DNA from: CAYLNK01 sp964384675 | GTDB taxonomy: Bacteria > Acidobacteriota > Thermoanaerobaculia > UBA5066 | Reading direction: 5' to 3' | NCBI GenBank assembly: GCA_964384675.1 | Contig: CAYLNK010000047.1 | Location: forward strand, 1 to 28,865 | Length of the DNA stretch: 28,865 nt | Shown here: positions 13,507 through 20,977 of the stretch, piece after piece | How the letters are laid out: every line of letters starts with the position of its first letter | How positions within the stretch are numbered: the first letter of the stretch is position 1 | Notes under the pieces: model-generated | The model's input: the letters and a program-made list of their open reading frames with translations, nothing else | Database searches by the model: none | What the model was told of the DNA's origin: nothing | Position numbers and translations under genes: made by a program

Positions 13507-15486
13507 GTGCCGGGCCGCGAGCTCCTCCGCGACGTCGTGGTGGTCCTCGTCGCGGCGTTCCCGGTGCTCTACCTCTTCAGGCGGCTCCGGCTGCCGCAGA
13601 TCGTCGGCTTCCTCGTCACGGGAGTCGCGATCGGGCCGCACGCGCTCGGGTTCCTGGGCGACGCGCACCGCGTCGGCGAGGTCGCCGAGCTGGGCGTGGT
13701 GCTGATCCTCCTCTTCGTCGGTCTCCAGTTCCCGATCGACAAGATCCTCGAGCTGGGCCGGACGGCCGTCCTGGGCGGTGCGCTGCAGATGGGCCTGACG
13801 ATCGCGGCGGCGGCGGCCGGCTCGTTCCTTTTCGGATCGGCTCCCGGCGTGGCGCTCTTCCATGGCTTCCTCGTCGCGGTCTCCTCGACCGCGGTCCTGC
13901 TCCCGATCCTGTCGGCCCGGGACGAGCTCGCCTCCCCGTACGGACGGTGCTTCCTCGGGGTCGCGCTCTTCCAGGACCTCGCCGTCATTCCCCTCGTCCT
14001 CCTGGTCCCGGCCCTCGCCCCCGGTGGCTCGGGGCCCGCGCTCGCGAGCGTCCTCTACCGCGTGGGGATCGCCGTCGTGGCGACGGTCCTCCTCGTGGCG
14101 GGGGCGCGCCGGCTGCTGCCTCGTCTCCTCGACGCGGTGGCGCGCCTCGGCAGCCGCGAGACCTTCACCGGGGGCGTCTTCGTGGTGGTCCTGGCCATGA
14201 TCGGCCTGGCCGAGCTGGCGGGCGTCTCCGCGGCCATGGGCGCCTTCGCCGCCGGGATCGTCCTCGGCGAGAGCGACCACGTCCACGAGGTCGCGGCCAC
14301 GCTCGCGCCGCTGCGGGACCTCCTGTCGAGCCTCTTTTTCGTCTCGATCGGCATGCTGCTCGACCCCGGCTTCCTGGTGCGGCACGCCGCGCTCGTCGGC
14401 TCGACCACGTTCCTGGTGCTGGCGCTCAAGCTGGCCGGGGCGTTCGGGGCGCTCCGGCTGGGCGGCGTCGTCCCGCGGACGGCGCTCCGCGCGGCGATCG
14501 CCCTCGCCACGATCGGGGAGTTCTCGTTCGTCCTGGTGCGCGCGGCCGGGCCGTACCGGCTTCTCGACGCCGACGGCGTGCAGGTCTTCGTCTCCGCGGC
14601 CGTGATCACCCTGGCGCTCGCTCCGTTCCTGGTGTCGGCGGGCCCGAGGATCGCCGCCGGGCTCCCGGAGCGCGTGGAAGGGGTCGTGGCGGACGACCTC
14701 CACGGCGGGGGCGCGCTGAAGCGGCACGTCGTGGTGGTGGGCGCGGGCCTCTCCGGCCGCAACGTCGCGCGGGTGATGGCCGAGACCGGGATCCCGTACG
14801 TGCTCGTGGACGTCGACCCGGAGCGCGTGGCGCTCGTGCGCCGCGAGGGTCTCCGGGCGATCCGGGCCGACGCGACAGCCGCGGACGGGCTCCGTGCGGC
14901 CGGGATCGAGAGCGCCCTCGGCGCCGTCCTCTCGATCCCGGATCCGGACGGGATCCGCCGCTCCGTGCGGCTCTGCCGTCTCCTCGCGCCCGACGCGCGC
15001 CTCATCGTGAGGACGCGCTACGTCGCCCAGGTCGAGGCGCTCCGCGCGCTCGGCGCCGACGAGGTGATCCCGGAGGAGTTCGAGACGTCGATCGAGATCG
15101 TCGCCCGGGTCCTCAACCTGTTCCACCTGCCCGGGAACATCGTGTCGACCCAGATCCGTCTCCTGCGCGACGAGACCTATCGCCGGCTGCGCGATCCGTT
15201 CACTCGCGTCACGGACGGACGGCGCCTTTCGGCGCTCGTCGCGGCGGGGACGACGGAGCTGTTCCTCGTGCTTCCCGACACCGCGGCCGAGGGGAGGACG
15301 CTCGGACAGCTCAACCTGGAGCTCGAGCACGTGGCCGTGCCCGCGCTCCTCCGCGACGGCCAGCCGTTCGCCCCGCCGTCCATGGACCTCGTGGTCCAGC
15401 CCGGCGACACGCTTCTCCTCGTCGGCGCGCACGAGGATCTGGCCCGCGTCACGGCGCGGCTGGAGCGCGAGGGCCCGAAGGGCTAG
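13507..15486 (+). CDS. CPA2-family cation:proton antiporter (Kef/RosB type) with TrkA-N and TrkA-C domains
   Basis: Inner-membrane K+(Na+)/H+ antiporter, 659 aa. Residues 1 to about 385 contain roughly a dozen hydrophobic helices with the usual CPA2 phrases LRLPQIVGFLVTGVAIGP, GVVLILLFVGLQF, SSTAVLLPIL and LFQDLAVIPLVLL. ESDHVHEVAATLAPLRDLLS leads into LFFVSIGMLLDP. Residues 405 to about 520 are a TrkA-N/Rossmann regulatory domain (HVVVVGAGLSGRNVA, then LVDVDPERV). Residues about 575-655 are a TrkA-C domain ending PGDTLLLVGAHEDLARV. The start is GTG 13507, 27 nt after the sigma-54 regulator, so cotranscription is likely. No Shine-Dalgarno is obvious. The stop shares CTAG with the convergent small gene. 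Confidence 0.93.
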   Translation: MPGRELLRDVVVVLVAAFPVLYLFRRLRLPQIVGFLVTGVAIGPHALGFLGDAHRVGEVAELGVVLILLFVGLQFPIDKILELGRTAVLGGALQMGLTIAAAAAGSFLFGSAPGVALFHGFLVAVSSTAVLLPILSARDELASPYGRCFLGVALFQDLAVIPLVLLVPALAPGGSGPALASVLYRVGIAVVATVLLVAGARRLLPRLLDAVARLGSRETFTGGVFVVVLAMIGLAELAGVSAAMGAFAAGIVLGESDHVHEVAATLAPLRDLLSSLFFVSIGMLLDPGFLVRHAALVGSTTFLVLALKLAGAFGALRLGGVVPRTALRAAIALATIGEFSFVLVRAAGPYRLLDADGVQVFVSAAVITLALAPFLVSAGPRIAAGLPERVEGVVADDLHGGGALKRHVVVVGAGLSGRNVARVMAETGIPYVLVDVDPERVALVRREGLRAIRADATAADGLRAAGIESALGAVLSIPDPDGIRRSVRLCRLLAPDARLIVRTRYVAQVEALRALGADEVIPEEFETSIEIVARVLNLFHLPGNIVSTQIRLLRDETYRRLRDPFTRVTDGRRLSALVAAGTTELFLVLPDTAAEGRTLGQLNLELEHVAVPALLRDGQPFAPPSMDLVVQPGDTLLLVGAHEDLARVTARLEREGPKG

Positions 15487-15821
15487 TTGGGGGGCGACGC
15501 GGGGTCGAAGGAGCGCGGGTCGGCGGCGAGCACCTTCCTCACGTCCTGCCCGGAGATCTGGAAGAAGCGCTCCTCGTAGCTCGCGACCGAGCCGATCCGG
15601 GCGTCCTCGAAGATCTTCTCGACCCGGTGGAGCGGGAAGAAGAGCGTGGCGACCCCGAGCTCCGGGTCGTCGTCGCTCCGGTACTGGCGCGCCCAGTCGT
15701 CGAAGAGCGCGAGCTCGAGCCCTCGCACGGTCACACCGGCCGGGCTCAGGGCCTTGAGGAGGCCCCAGTACTTCTCCTTGGGGGTCAGGAGATGGACGAG
15801 GACGAGCGTGCCTGGTTCCAA
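15483..15821 (-). CDS. Conserved-looking small protein of unknown function
   Basis: 112 aa from a TTG at 15821, preceded by GAGG 5 nt upstream. It reads as a small globular cytoplasmic protein: an N-terminal beta-rich part (GTLVLVHLLTPKEKYWGLLK, then AGVTVRGLELALFDDW) that looks like an SH3/LSm-type barrel, an acidic loop, FFPLHRVEKIFEDARIGSVA, and a Pro-rich tail. The content suggests a modulator or RNA-binding-like fold, but I do not recognise the family. It is convergent with the antiporter and shares its CTAG stop palindrome. A nearby upstream ATG is out of frame. Confidence 0.65.
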   Translation of the reverse strand: MEPGTLVLVHLLTPKEKYWGLLKALSPAGVTVRGLELALFDDWARQYRSDDDPELGVATLFFPLHRVEKIFEDARIGSVASYEERFFQISGQDVRKVLAADPRSFDPASPPN

Positions 15822-15840
15822 CGAGACCTCATCCGAGCGG

Positions 15841-15945
15841 GAAGACCGGCGATTCGCCGGGGAGGGGGCGTGGGGGAGCCCGGCGCGGGGCTGAAAGACG
15901 GACGATTCGCCGGGGAGGGGGCGTGGGGGAGCCCGGCGCGGGGCT
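15841..15945. repeat. Two tandem ~53-bp units (REP-like)
   Basis: A 43-bp stretch beginning CGATTCGCCGGGGAGGGGGC occurs identically at 15850-15892 and 15903-15945. The flanking 9-10 bases (GAAGACCGG and AAAGACGGA) are similar, so the unit is about 53 bp. It fills most of the 135-bp gap between two minus-strand genes. The second copy continues into a complete hairpin; the first breaks off after five bases of the right arm. Confidence 0.85.
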
Positions 15946-15952
15946 CCCCCAC
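15923..15952. terminator. 12-bp perfect hairpin within the repeat (REP or terminator)
   Basis: GTGGGGGAGCCC and GGGCTCCCCCAC pair perfectly around a GGCGCG loop, five nt from the stop of the minus-strand secreted-protein gene. It is well placed to terminate or protect that transcript, but there is no T-run. Because it is part of a repeated unit, a REP-type element is an equal reading. Confidence 0.6.
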
Positions 15953-15956
15953 GGAG

Positions 15957-16757
15957 CTAGAAGATCACACTGCCCATGAAGTACTTGGCCGCGCTCACGT
16001 TTCCGTTGAGGAGCCCCTCGGCGTCGTCGGGGCTCATCAGGAACTTGCCGGCCGGCTGCCCGCGGTCGTCGCTGAGGGTGAGCTCGACCTTGTCGACGCT
16101 CTTCCCGCCCGAGCGCGCCTCCTTCAGCCCGCGGGCCACCGCCCCGAGCGCCGCGAAGACCTGCTGCTCGTTGGAGGCCGTGGCGGTGACCTTCACGCCC
16201 CCCGGCACGGAGCTCATGTTGGCGCCCTGGATGTTGGACGACGAGAGGGCCCGCGCGAAGACGTCGCTGATCGTGGAGTCGAGCGTGGTGGAGGCCGGCT
16301 CCTCCTTCCTCGAGCCAGGCTTCCCGGTCTTCGAGGCGGTGTGTGTGGCGGCCGTATCCTTCGAGGTCGAGCCCGTCGACTCGGCCGCTGGCGTCTTCTT
16401 GATGCCGAGGGCCTGGATCCGGTCGTTCAGGCTGGGCCGCTGCGTGTCCGGCTGGCGCAGCACCGGCAGCGTCTTTCCCTGCCCGTCGCCGAGGACGTAG
16501 GCGTCGCCCGCGCCGGCGCTGTTGGCTTCCTTCGTCTTCTCGACGTCGACGTCGGCGATCGCCACCTCGTACCGCTGCTTGGAGCCGGTGACGACGAAGA
16601 TCCACTTGCCGTCCCGCTCCTCGGGCTTGTCGATCGCCGTGTGGCGCTTGCCGCCCTTCAGGACGACGACGTAGGCGGAGGCGGGAGCGGCCAGTCCGAT
16701 GGCGAGGCCGGCGGCGAGCGCGACGCGGAGGAGGGTGGGCTGCGTTCGACGGGTCAT
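15957..16757 (-). CDS. Secreted protein of unknown function
   Basis: 266 aa with a clear signal peptide (RTQPTLLRVALAAGLAIGLA, then APASAYV). Next comes a small beta-rich segment, VVLKGGKRHTAIDKPEERDG, continuing to SKQRYEVAIADVDVEKTKEAN. This resembles the short domain found in many Acidobacteriota exported proteins that ends in a D.e.T..aN motif. A Ser/Thr/Lys-rich low-complexity linker follows (about 110-165). The C-terminal region is Ser/Ala-rich and ends with EGLLNGNVSAAKYFMGSVIF. The start ATG has a perfect AAAGGAGG six nt upstream, one of the few strong ribosome-binding sites in the window. No enzymatic motif is seen; the role is unknown and probably periplasmic or surface. Confidence 0.75.
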   Translation of the reverse strand: MTRRTQPTLLRVALAAGLAIGLAAPASAYVVVLKGGKRHTAIDKPEERDGKWIFVVTGSKQRYEVAIADVDVEKTKEANSAGAGDAYVLGDGQGKTLPVLRQPDTQRPSLNDRIQALGIKKTPAAESTGSTSKDTAATHTASKTGKPGSRKEEPASTTLDSTISDVFARALSSSNIQGANMSSVPGGVKVTATASNEQQVFAALGAVARGLKEARSGGKSVDKVELTLSDDRGQPAGKFLMSPDDAEGLLNGNVSAAKYFMGSVIF

Positions 16758-16800
16758 CGGCGCCTCCTTTCCGGGGACGTGTCCGGAATTGGAGTTGAAG

Positions 16801-16806
16801 TATAAC
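16801..16806 (+). promoter_or_regulatory. Candidate -10 (TATAAC) for aroF-carA
   Basis: TATAAC lies in the gap between the divergent secreted-protein gene and aroF, 42 nt before the aroF GTG. It is the only AT-rich hexamer there. No convincing -35 was found. Confidence 0.3.
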
Positions 16807-16848
16807 CGTCCGCCCCCACCGGTCCCGCCGGCGGGGCAGGGAGGGCTC

Positions 16849-17862
16849 GTGCTCATCGTCATGGATCGCTCGGCCAGCGCCGAGGACGTCCGCCGCGTCG
16901 TCGAGGCCGCCGAGCGGATGGGCCTGAGGGCGCACCCGATCCCGGGAGCGCAGCGGACCGCCATCGGCATCACCGGCAACCGGGGCGAGGTGGACGCCGC
17001 GCCCCTCGAGAACCTGCCGGGCGTCCTCGAGCTGGTCCGCGTCTCGCAACCGTACAAGCTCGTCTCACGCGAGTTCCATCCCGAGGACTCGGTCGTCTCG
17101 GTCGGCGGAGTCCCGGTCGGGGGGACGCGCCTGGTCGTGATCGCCGGTCCCTGCGCGGTGGAGTCCGCCGAGCAGACGCTGACGATCGCGCGTGCCGTCA
17201 AGGAGGCCGGAGCCGACCTCCTGCGCGGCGGCGCCTACAAGCCGCGCACGTCGCCGTACTCCTTCCAGGGCCTCGGCGAGAAGGGGCTCCAGATCCTGGC
17301 CGACGCCCGTGAGGCCACCGGGCTGCCGGTGGTGACCGAGGTCCTCGACACGGTCACCGTCGAGCTGGTCGCCCGCTACGCCGACTGTCTCCAGATCGGC
17401 GCCCGCAACATGCAGAACTTCGAGCTCCTCAAGAGGGCCGGCCAGGCGGGCAAGCCGGTGCTCCTCAAGCGCGGCATGGCGGCGACGCTCGAGGAGCTCC
17501 TGCTCGCCGCCGAATACGTGATGTCGGCGGGCTGTCCGGACGTCATCCTCTGCGAGCGGGGCGTGCGGACCTTCAGCGACTTCACGCGCAACACGCTCGA
17601 CCTCTCGATCGTGCCGGCCGTGGAGCGGCTCTCGCACCTGCCGATCGTGATCGACCCGTCTCACGGCACGGGGAAGCGGAACAAGGTGGTCCCGATGTCC
17701 CGAGCCTCCATCGCCGTCGGGGCCGACGGGATCGCCGTCGAGGTTCACCACAAGCCCGAGGAGGCGTGGTCTGACGGCCCCCAGGCGCTCACTCCCGCCA
17801 TGTTCGTGGGGCTCATGGAGCAGCTGCGTCCGATCGCGGCCGCCGTCGGAAGGACGATGTGA
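16849..17862 (+). CDS. aroF: 3-deoxy-7-phosphoheptulonate (DAHP) synthase, type I-beta with N-terminal FL/ACT-like domain
   Basis: Condenses phosphoenolpyruvate and erythrose-4-phosphate, the first committed step of aromatic amino-acid biosynthesis. It has 337 aa from GTG 16849, preceded by AGGGAGGG. This start gives the standard N-terminus MLIVMDRSASAEDVRRVVEA of the ferredoxin-like regulatory domain (about 1-70). The catalytic barrel carries VVIAGPCAVES, LLRGGAYKPRTSPYSFQG, QIGARNMQNFELL, KPVLLKRGM, ILCERGVRTF and the metal/phosphate motif IDPSHGTGKR, all intact. The N-terminal domain is the usual site of Phe/Tyr feedback in this type. It overlaps carA by 4 nt (GTGA). Confidence 0.96.
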   Translation: MLIVMDRSASAEDVRRVVEAAERMGLRAHPIPGAQRTAIGITGNRGEVDAAPLENLPGVLELVRVSQPYKLVSREFHPEDSVVSVGGVPVGGTRLVVIAGPCAVESAEQTLTIARAVKEAGADLLRGGAYKPRTSPYSFQGLGEKGLQILADAREATGLPVVTEVLDTVTVELVARYADCLQIGARNMQNFELLKRAGQAGKPVLLKRGMAATLEELLLAAEYVMSAGCPDVILCERGVRTFSDFTRNTLDLSIVPAVERLSHLPIVIDPSHGTGKRNKVVPMSRASIAVGADGIAVEVHHKPEEAWSDGPQALTPAMFVGLMEQLRPIAAAVGRTM

Positions 17863-18971
17863 CGATGGGTCGGGCGGCCTGGCTCGTGCTGGAAGACGGT
17901 CGGACGTTCGCCGGCCGCTCGGCCGGAGCCGAGGGGACGTCGTTCGGCGAGGTGGTCTTCAACACCGCGATGTCCGGCTACCAGGAGACGCTCACCGATC
18001 CGTCGTATCGCGGCCAGATCGTGGTGATGACCGCGTCGCACGTCGGCAACTACGGGATGAACGCCGCCGACGTCGAGTCGGAGCGGATCCAGGTGTCCGG
18101 CTTCGCCGCCCGCCACTTCCCGGAGCGCTTCTCGAGCGCGCGCGGGGAGGAGGCGCTCCTGCCGTCGCTGCACGCGGCCGGCGTCGTGGCGATCGACGGG
18201 CTCGACACCCGGGCGCTCGTGCGACACCTGCGGACGCGCGGCGCGATGCGCGGCGCGGTCTCCTCGGAGGCGGCCTCGGCGGTCGACGCGGCGCGCCTGG
18301 TGGAGCGGGTCCTCGAGCAGCCGACGATGGCGGGCGCCGCGCTGGCGCTCACGGTCGGGACCGAGGCGCGGTACGAATTCCCGGCGGTCGTCCCCGTCGC
18401 CCGGATCGCCGCCCTCGACTACGGGATCAAGAGGAACATCCTCCGGATGCTCGCCGCTCGCGGGCTCTCCCTCTCGGTCTTCCCCGCCACGGCGTCACCC
18501 GCCGAGCTCCTCGGCGAGGGATTCGACGGCTTCTTCCTGTCGAACGGCCCGGGCGACCCGGACGCGCTTCCGGGCTGCGTCGCGACCGTGCGGGCGCTGG
18601 TGGAGTCGGGCCGGCCCGTCTTCGGCATCTGCCTCGGGCACCAGCTCCTCGGGCTGGCGCTCGGGGCGCGCACGTACAAGCTGAAGTTCGGGCACCGCGG
18701 CGTGAACCACCCGGTGCGGGACCTGCGTTCGGGGCGGATCGCCATCACGTCCCAGAACCACGGCTTCGCCGTCGACGCGGCGACGCTGCCCGCCGAGGCC
18801 GAGGCGACCCACGTCAACCTGAACGACGGCACGAACGAGGGGTTCCGGCTGACCGGCCGCCCCGTCTTCGCCGTGCAGTACCACCCGGAGTCGGCGCCCG
18901 GACCTCACGACTCCGACGTGCTGTTCGACGAGTTCGTGGGGGACGTCGTCGGGGGGCAGACAGGCTCCTAG
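17859..18971 (+). CDS. carA: Carbamoyl-phosphate synthase small (glutaminase) subunit
   Basis: Supplies ammonia from glutamine to CarB for carbamoyl phosphate, used in arginine and pyrimidine synthesis. 370 aa. The N-terminal domain is recognised by LVLEDGRTFAGRSAGAEGTS, GEVVFNTAMSGYQETLTDPS and GLDTRALVRHLRTRGAMRG. The class I glutamine amidotransferase domain has the nucleophile Cys258 in FGICLGHQLLGLALG, and His342 and Glu344 in VQYHPES. The GTG at 17859 overlaps aroF's stop; an ATG two codons later is equally possible. The partner carB is not in the window, being neither downstream nor upstream of this pair. The stop shares CTAG with the convergent protease gene. Confidence 0.96.
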   Translation: MTMGRAAWLVLEDGRTFAGRSAGAEGTSFGEVVFNTAMSGYQETLTDPSYRGQIVVMTASHVGNYGMNAADVESERIQVSGFAARHFPERFSSARGEEALLPSLHAAGVVAIDGLDTRALVRHLRTRGAMRGAVSSEAASAVDAARLVERVLEQPTMAGAALALTVGTEARYEFPAVVPVARIAALDYGIKRNILRMLAARGLSLSVFPATASPAELLGEGFDGFFLSNGPGDPDALPGCVATVRALVESGRPVFGICLGHQLLGLALGARTYKLKFGHRGVNHPVRDLRSGRIAITSQNHGFAVDAATLPAEAEATHVNLNDGTNEGFRLTGRPVFAVQYHPESAPGPHDSDVLFDEFVGDVVGGQTGS

Positions 18972-20908
18972 GGTCCGGGCTGCGGGCCCGACCCGTAGAG
19001 GGCGCCCGCCAGGAACCCGGAGTCGGTCCCGTTCACGGCACCGTCTCCGTTCGCGTCGCCGTTGCACGGGGAGGCGAGCGAGGGCGCGCCCGACCCGAAG
19101 GCGAGCTGGTTCAGCCGGAGTATGTCGGCGAACGAGAGGAGGCCGTCGTTCGTGGCGTCGCCGCGCAGCGCGTACGTGAACGCGTTCGCGAGCGTCGTCG
19201 AGACGGGGCCCGGGTTCGTGACCACGACGTCACCCGTCGAGGCGGGCGCCGCGGCGCGGGCTCCGGCCTTGACCGTCACGACGTTCCCGCCAGTGACGCT
19301 CTGGACCTCGGCCGCGGTGCCGGCGAGCGTCACCGTGAGGCCGGGCTGGAAGTTGGCGCCGAGGATCGTGACGACGCCCTGGCCCGCCGTGCTGGCGCAT
19401 CCCGGGCTGACGCTGCCGACGGCGGGGGCGCCGGCCAGGGCGGCGTCCACGGCCGCCTTGATGTCGAGGCGGCCCCAGCCGTAGAGGTTGTTCGGCACGC
19501 CGGAGCTGCTGCAGCCGGTGGCCGGGACGTCGACCGCGGCGGCGTCCAGGATCGCGATCGTCTGGTCGACCTGGTTCTTCAGGGACGGCTTTGCCGACCA
19601 GAGGAGCGCGGCGGCTCCGGCGACGTGGGGCGTCGCCATCGACGTGCCGCTCAGGATCGTGTACCCGCCGGTCCGCGAGCTCGAGCGGATGCTGACGCCG
19701 GGCGCCGTGATCTCCGGCTTCGGCCGGTTGCTGCCGTCGACGGTCACCGGTCCCCGGCTGGAGAAGCCCGCGAGGTTGCCGGTGTCGTGGTCGATCGCGC
19801 CCACGGTGTACGACGCCGCGTAGATACCGGGCGGGTCGGCCACCGTCGAGCAGCCCGAGCCCTCGTTCCCGGCGGCCACGACCATCAGGATCCCGGCGGC
19901 CTTCTGAGCCTCGACGGCCGCCTGCAAGGAGGCCACCGAGCAGCCCTCGTCGGGCGGGCAGCCCCAGGAGTTCGTCGTGATGTCCGGGGCCTTGGAAGGA
20001 TCGCCCTGCGCCGGCGTCCCGTTCACCGGATACGGGGCGAGGAAGAACTCCATGCACTCGATGTACGAGGCGGGTGTCCCGGCTCCCTGGTTCATGTTCC
20101 GGCAGCCGATCCACCTGGCGCCCGGCGCCATCCCGACCTGGTTGTTTCCCCCGTCGTCCCCGAGGACCGTCCCGGCCGTGTGGGTACCGTGCCCGTTGTC
20201 GTCACACGGGGCCTGCGCGTTCGCGCCGCACGAGCCGCCTCCGGAGGTGACGGTGTCGTGCCAGTTGTAGTCGTGGCTCGCGCTCACGCCGTTCCAGCCG
20301 CGGTACTTGCTCTTGAGGGCGCTGTGGTCCCACCGGTAGCCGGTGTCGGCGCAGCCGACCACGATGCCCTGGCCCGTGAAGCCGGACGCCCACACCTCCG
20401 GTGCGCGCGTGGCGGTGATGCCCGGCTCGATCGCCGCGACCGCGTCCGGTCCGGCGGGGGCGAGCGGCTCCGGCGCCGCCGGCGGGCGGGGCAGGCGGTT
20501 CGCGATCGTGGGGTTTCCCTCGAGGCGCAGCACGTCGTCGCGCTCGGCGAGCTCGAGGGCCAGCTTCGCGTCGCCGGTCACCAGGACGGCGTTGATGATG
20601 TAGAAGGGCTTCGCCGGTATCCCGCGGGCGGCGAGGTCGTCGAGCAGCGCGCGCTGCGACGTGGTGGCCGTCCGGTAGAGGGTGTCGCGCACGAAGCGGC
20701 CGCGCTCCCCCTTCGACGGCAGCGCGAGGGCGCCTCGCAGGTCGGCCTTGTCCTTCAGCACGACGAAGAACTGGGCCGTCTTCCCGTTGGCGGTGGCCCG
20801 GCTCACCCACGGCGCCACCCGGTCCTCCACGCTCGCGGCGGAGGCGGGGACGGCGCTCGCGGCGCACGCGAACGCGAGGATGAGGGGGGCCGTTCGGCTG
20901 TTTCGCAT
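18968..20908 (-). CDS. Secreted S8 (subtilisin-like) serine protease with IPT/TIG and dockerin domains
   Basis: 646-aa exported protease. A signal peptide (to about residue 24) is followed by an I9-type inhibitor propeptide (about 45-135). The peptidase domain has the catalytic triad Asp188 (GCADTGY), His240 (NGHGTHTAG) and Ser423 (GTSMATPHVAG), with oxyanion Asn313 (TTNSWG). Many Cys suggest disulfides. After residue 495 comes an IPT/TIG beta-sandwich (ILGANFQPGLTVTLAGT). Residues 583-635 are a type I dockerin with two calcium loops, DATNDGLLSFADI and DANGDGAVNGTDS. Dockerins bind cohesins, but none is in the window. The start ATG at 20908 begins the signal peptide, and TAACCT sits 8 nt before it. 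The frame stays open far upstream through antisense coding, which is not part of this gene. Confidence 0.95.
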   Translation of the reverse strand: MRNSRTAPLILAFACAASAVPASAASVEDRVAPWVSRATANGKTAQFFVVLKDKADLRGALALPSKGERGRFVRDTLYRTATTSQRALLDDLAARGIPAKPFYIINAVLVTGDAKLALELAERDDVLRLEGNPTIANRLPRPPAAPEPLAPAGPDAVAAIEPGITATRAPEVWASGFTGQGIVVGCADTGYRWDHSALKSKYRGWNGVSASHDYNWHDTVTSGGGSCGANAQAPCDDNGHGTHTAGTVLGDDGGNNQVGMAPGARWIGCRNMNQGAGTPASYIECMEFFLAPYPVNGTPAQGDPSKAPDITTNSWGCPPDEGCSVASLQAAVEAQKAAGILMVVAAGNEGSGCSTVADPPGIYAASYTVGAIDHDTGNLAGFSSRGPVTVDGSNRPKPEITAPGVSIRSSSRTGGYTILSGTSMATPHVAGAAALLWSAKPSLKNQVDQTIAILDAAAVDVPATGCSSSGVPNNLYGWGRLDIKAAVDAALAGAPAVGSVSPGCASTAGQGVVTILGANFQPGLTVTLAGTAAEVQSVTGGNVVTVKAGARAAAPASTGDVVVTNPGPVSTTLANAFTYALRGDATNDGLLSFADILRLNQLAFGSGAPSLASPCNGDANGDGAVNGTDSGFLAGALYGSGPQPGP

Positions 20909-20915
20909 CGCGCGC

Positions 20916-20960
20916 GAGGTTATCGGCTTCGCGCGGCAGGCGCCACCGCCTGCTAACCTC
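20916..20960. promoter_or_regulatory. Divergent promoter pair with mirrored TAACCT hexamers
   Basis: The 69-bp gap between the S8 protease and the diguanylate cyclase carries a 7-bp inverted repeat, GAGGTTA (20916-20922) and TAACCTC (20954-20960). Each arm presents TAACCT toward its gene, 8 nt before the protease ATG and 18 nt before the cyclase ATG. They may be paired -10 elements or half-sites for one regulator. Confidence 0.4.
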
Positions 20961-20977
20961 CGGGGCTTCGAGACTCG

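Noticed and set aside
16958..17201. N-terminal extension of the secreted-protein frame up to 17201
   Set aside because: It runs antisense through aroF; the ATG at 16757 has a perfect Shine-Dalgarno and starts a signal peptide.
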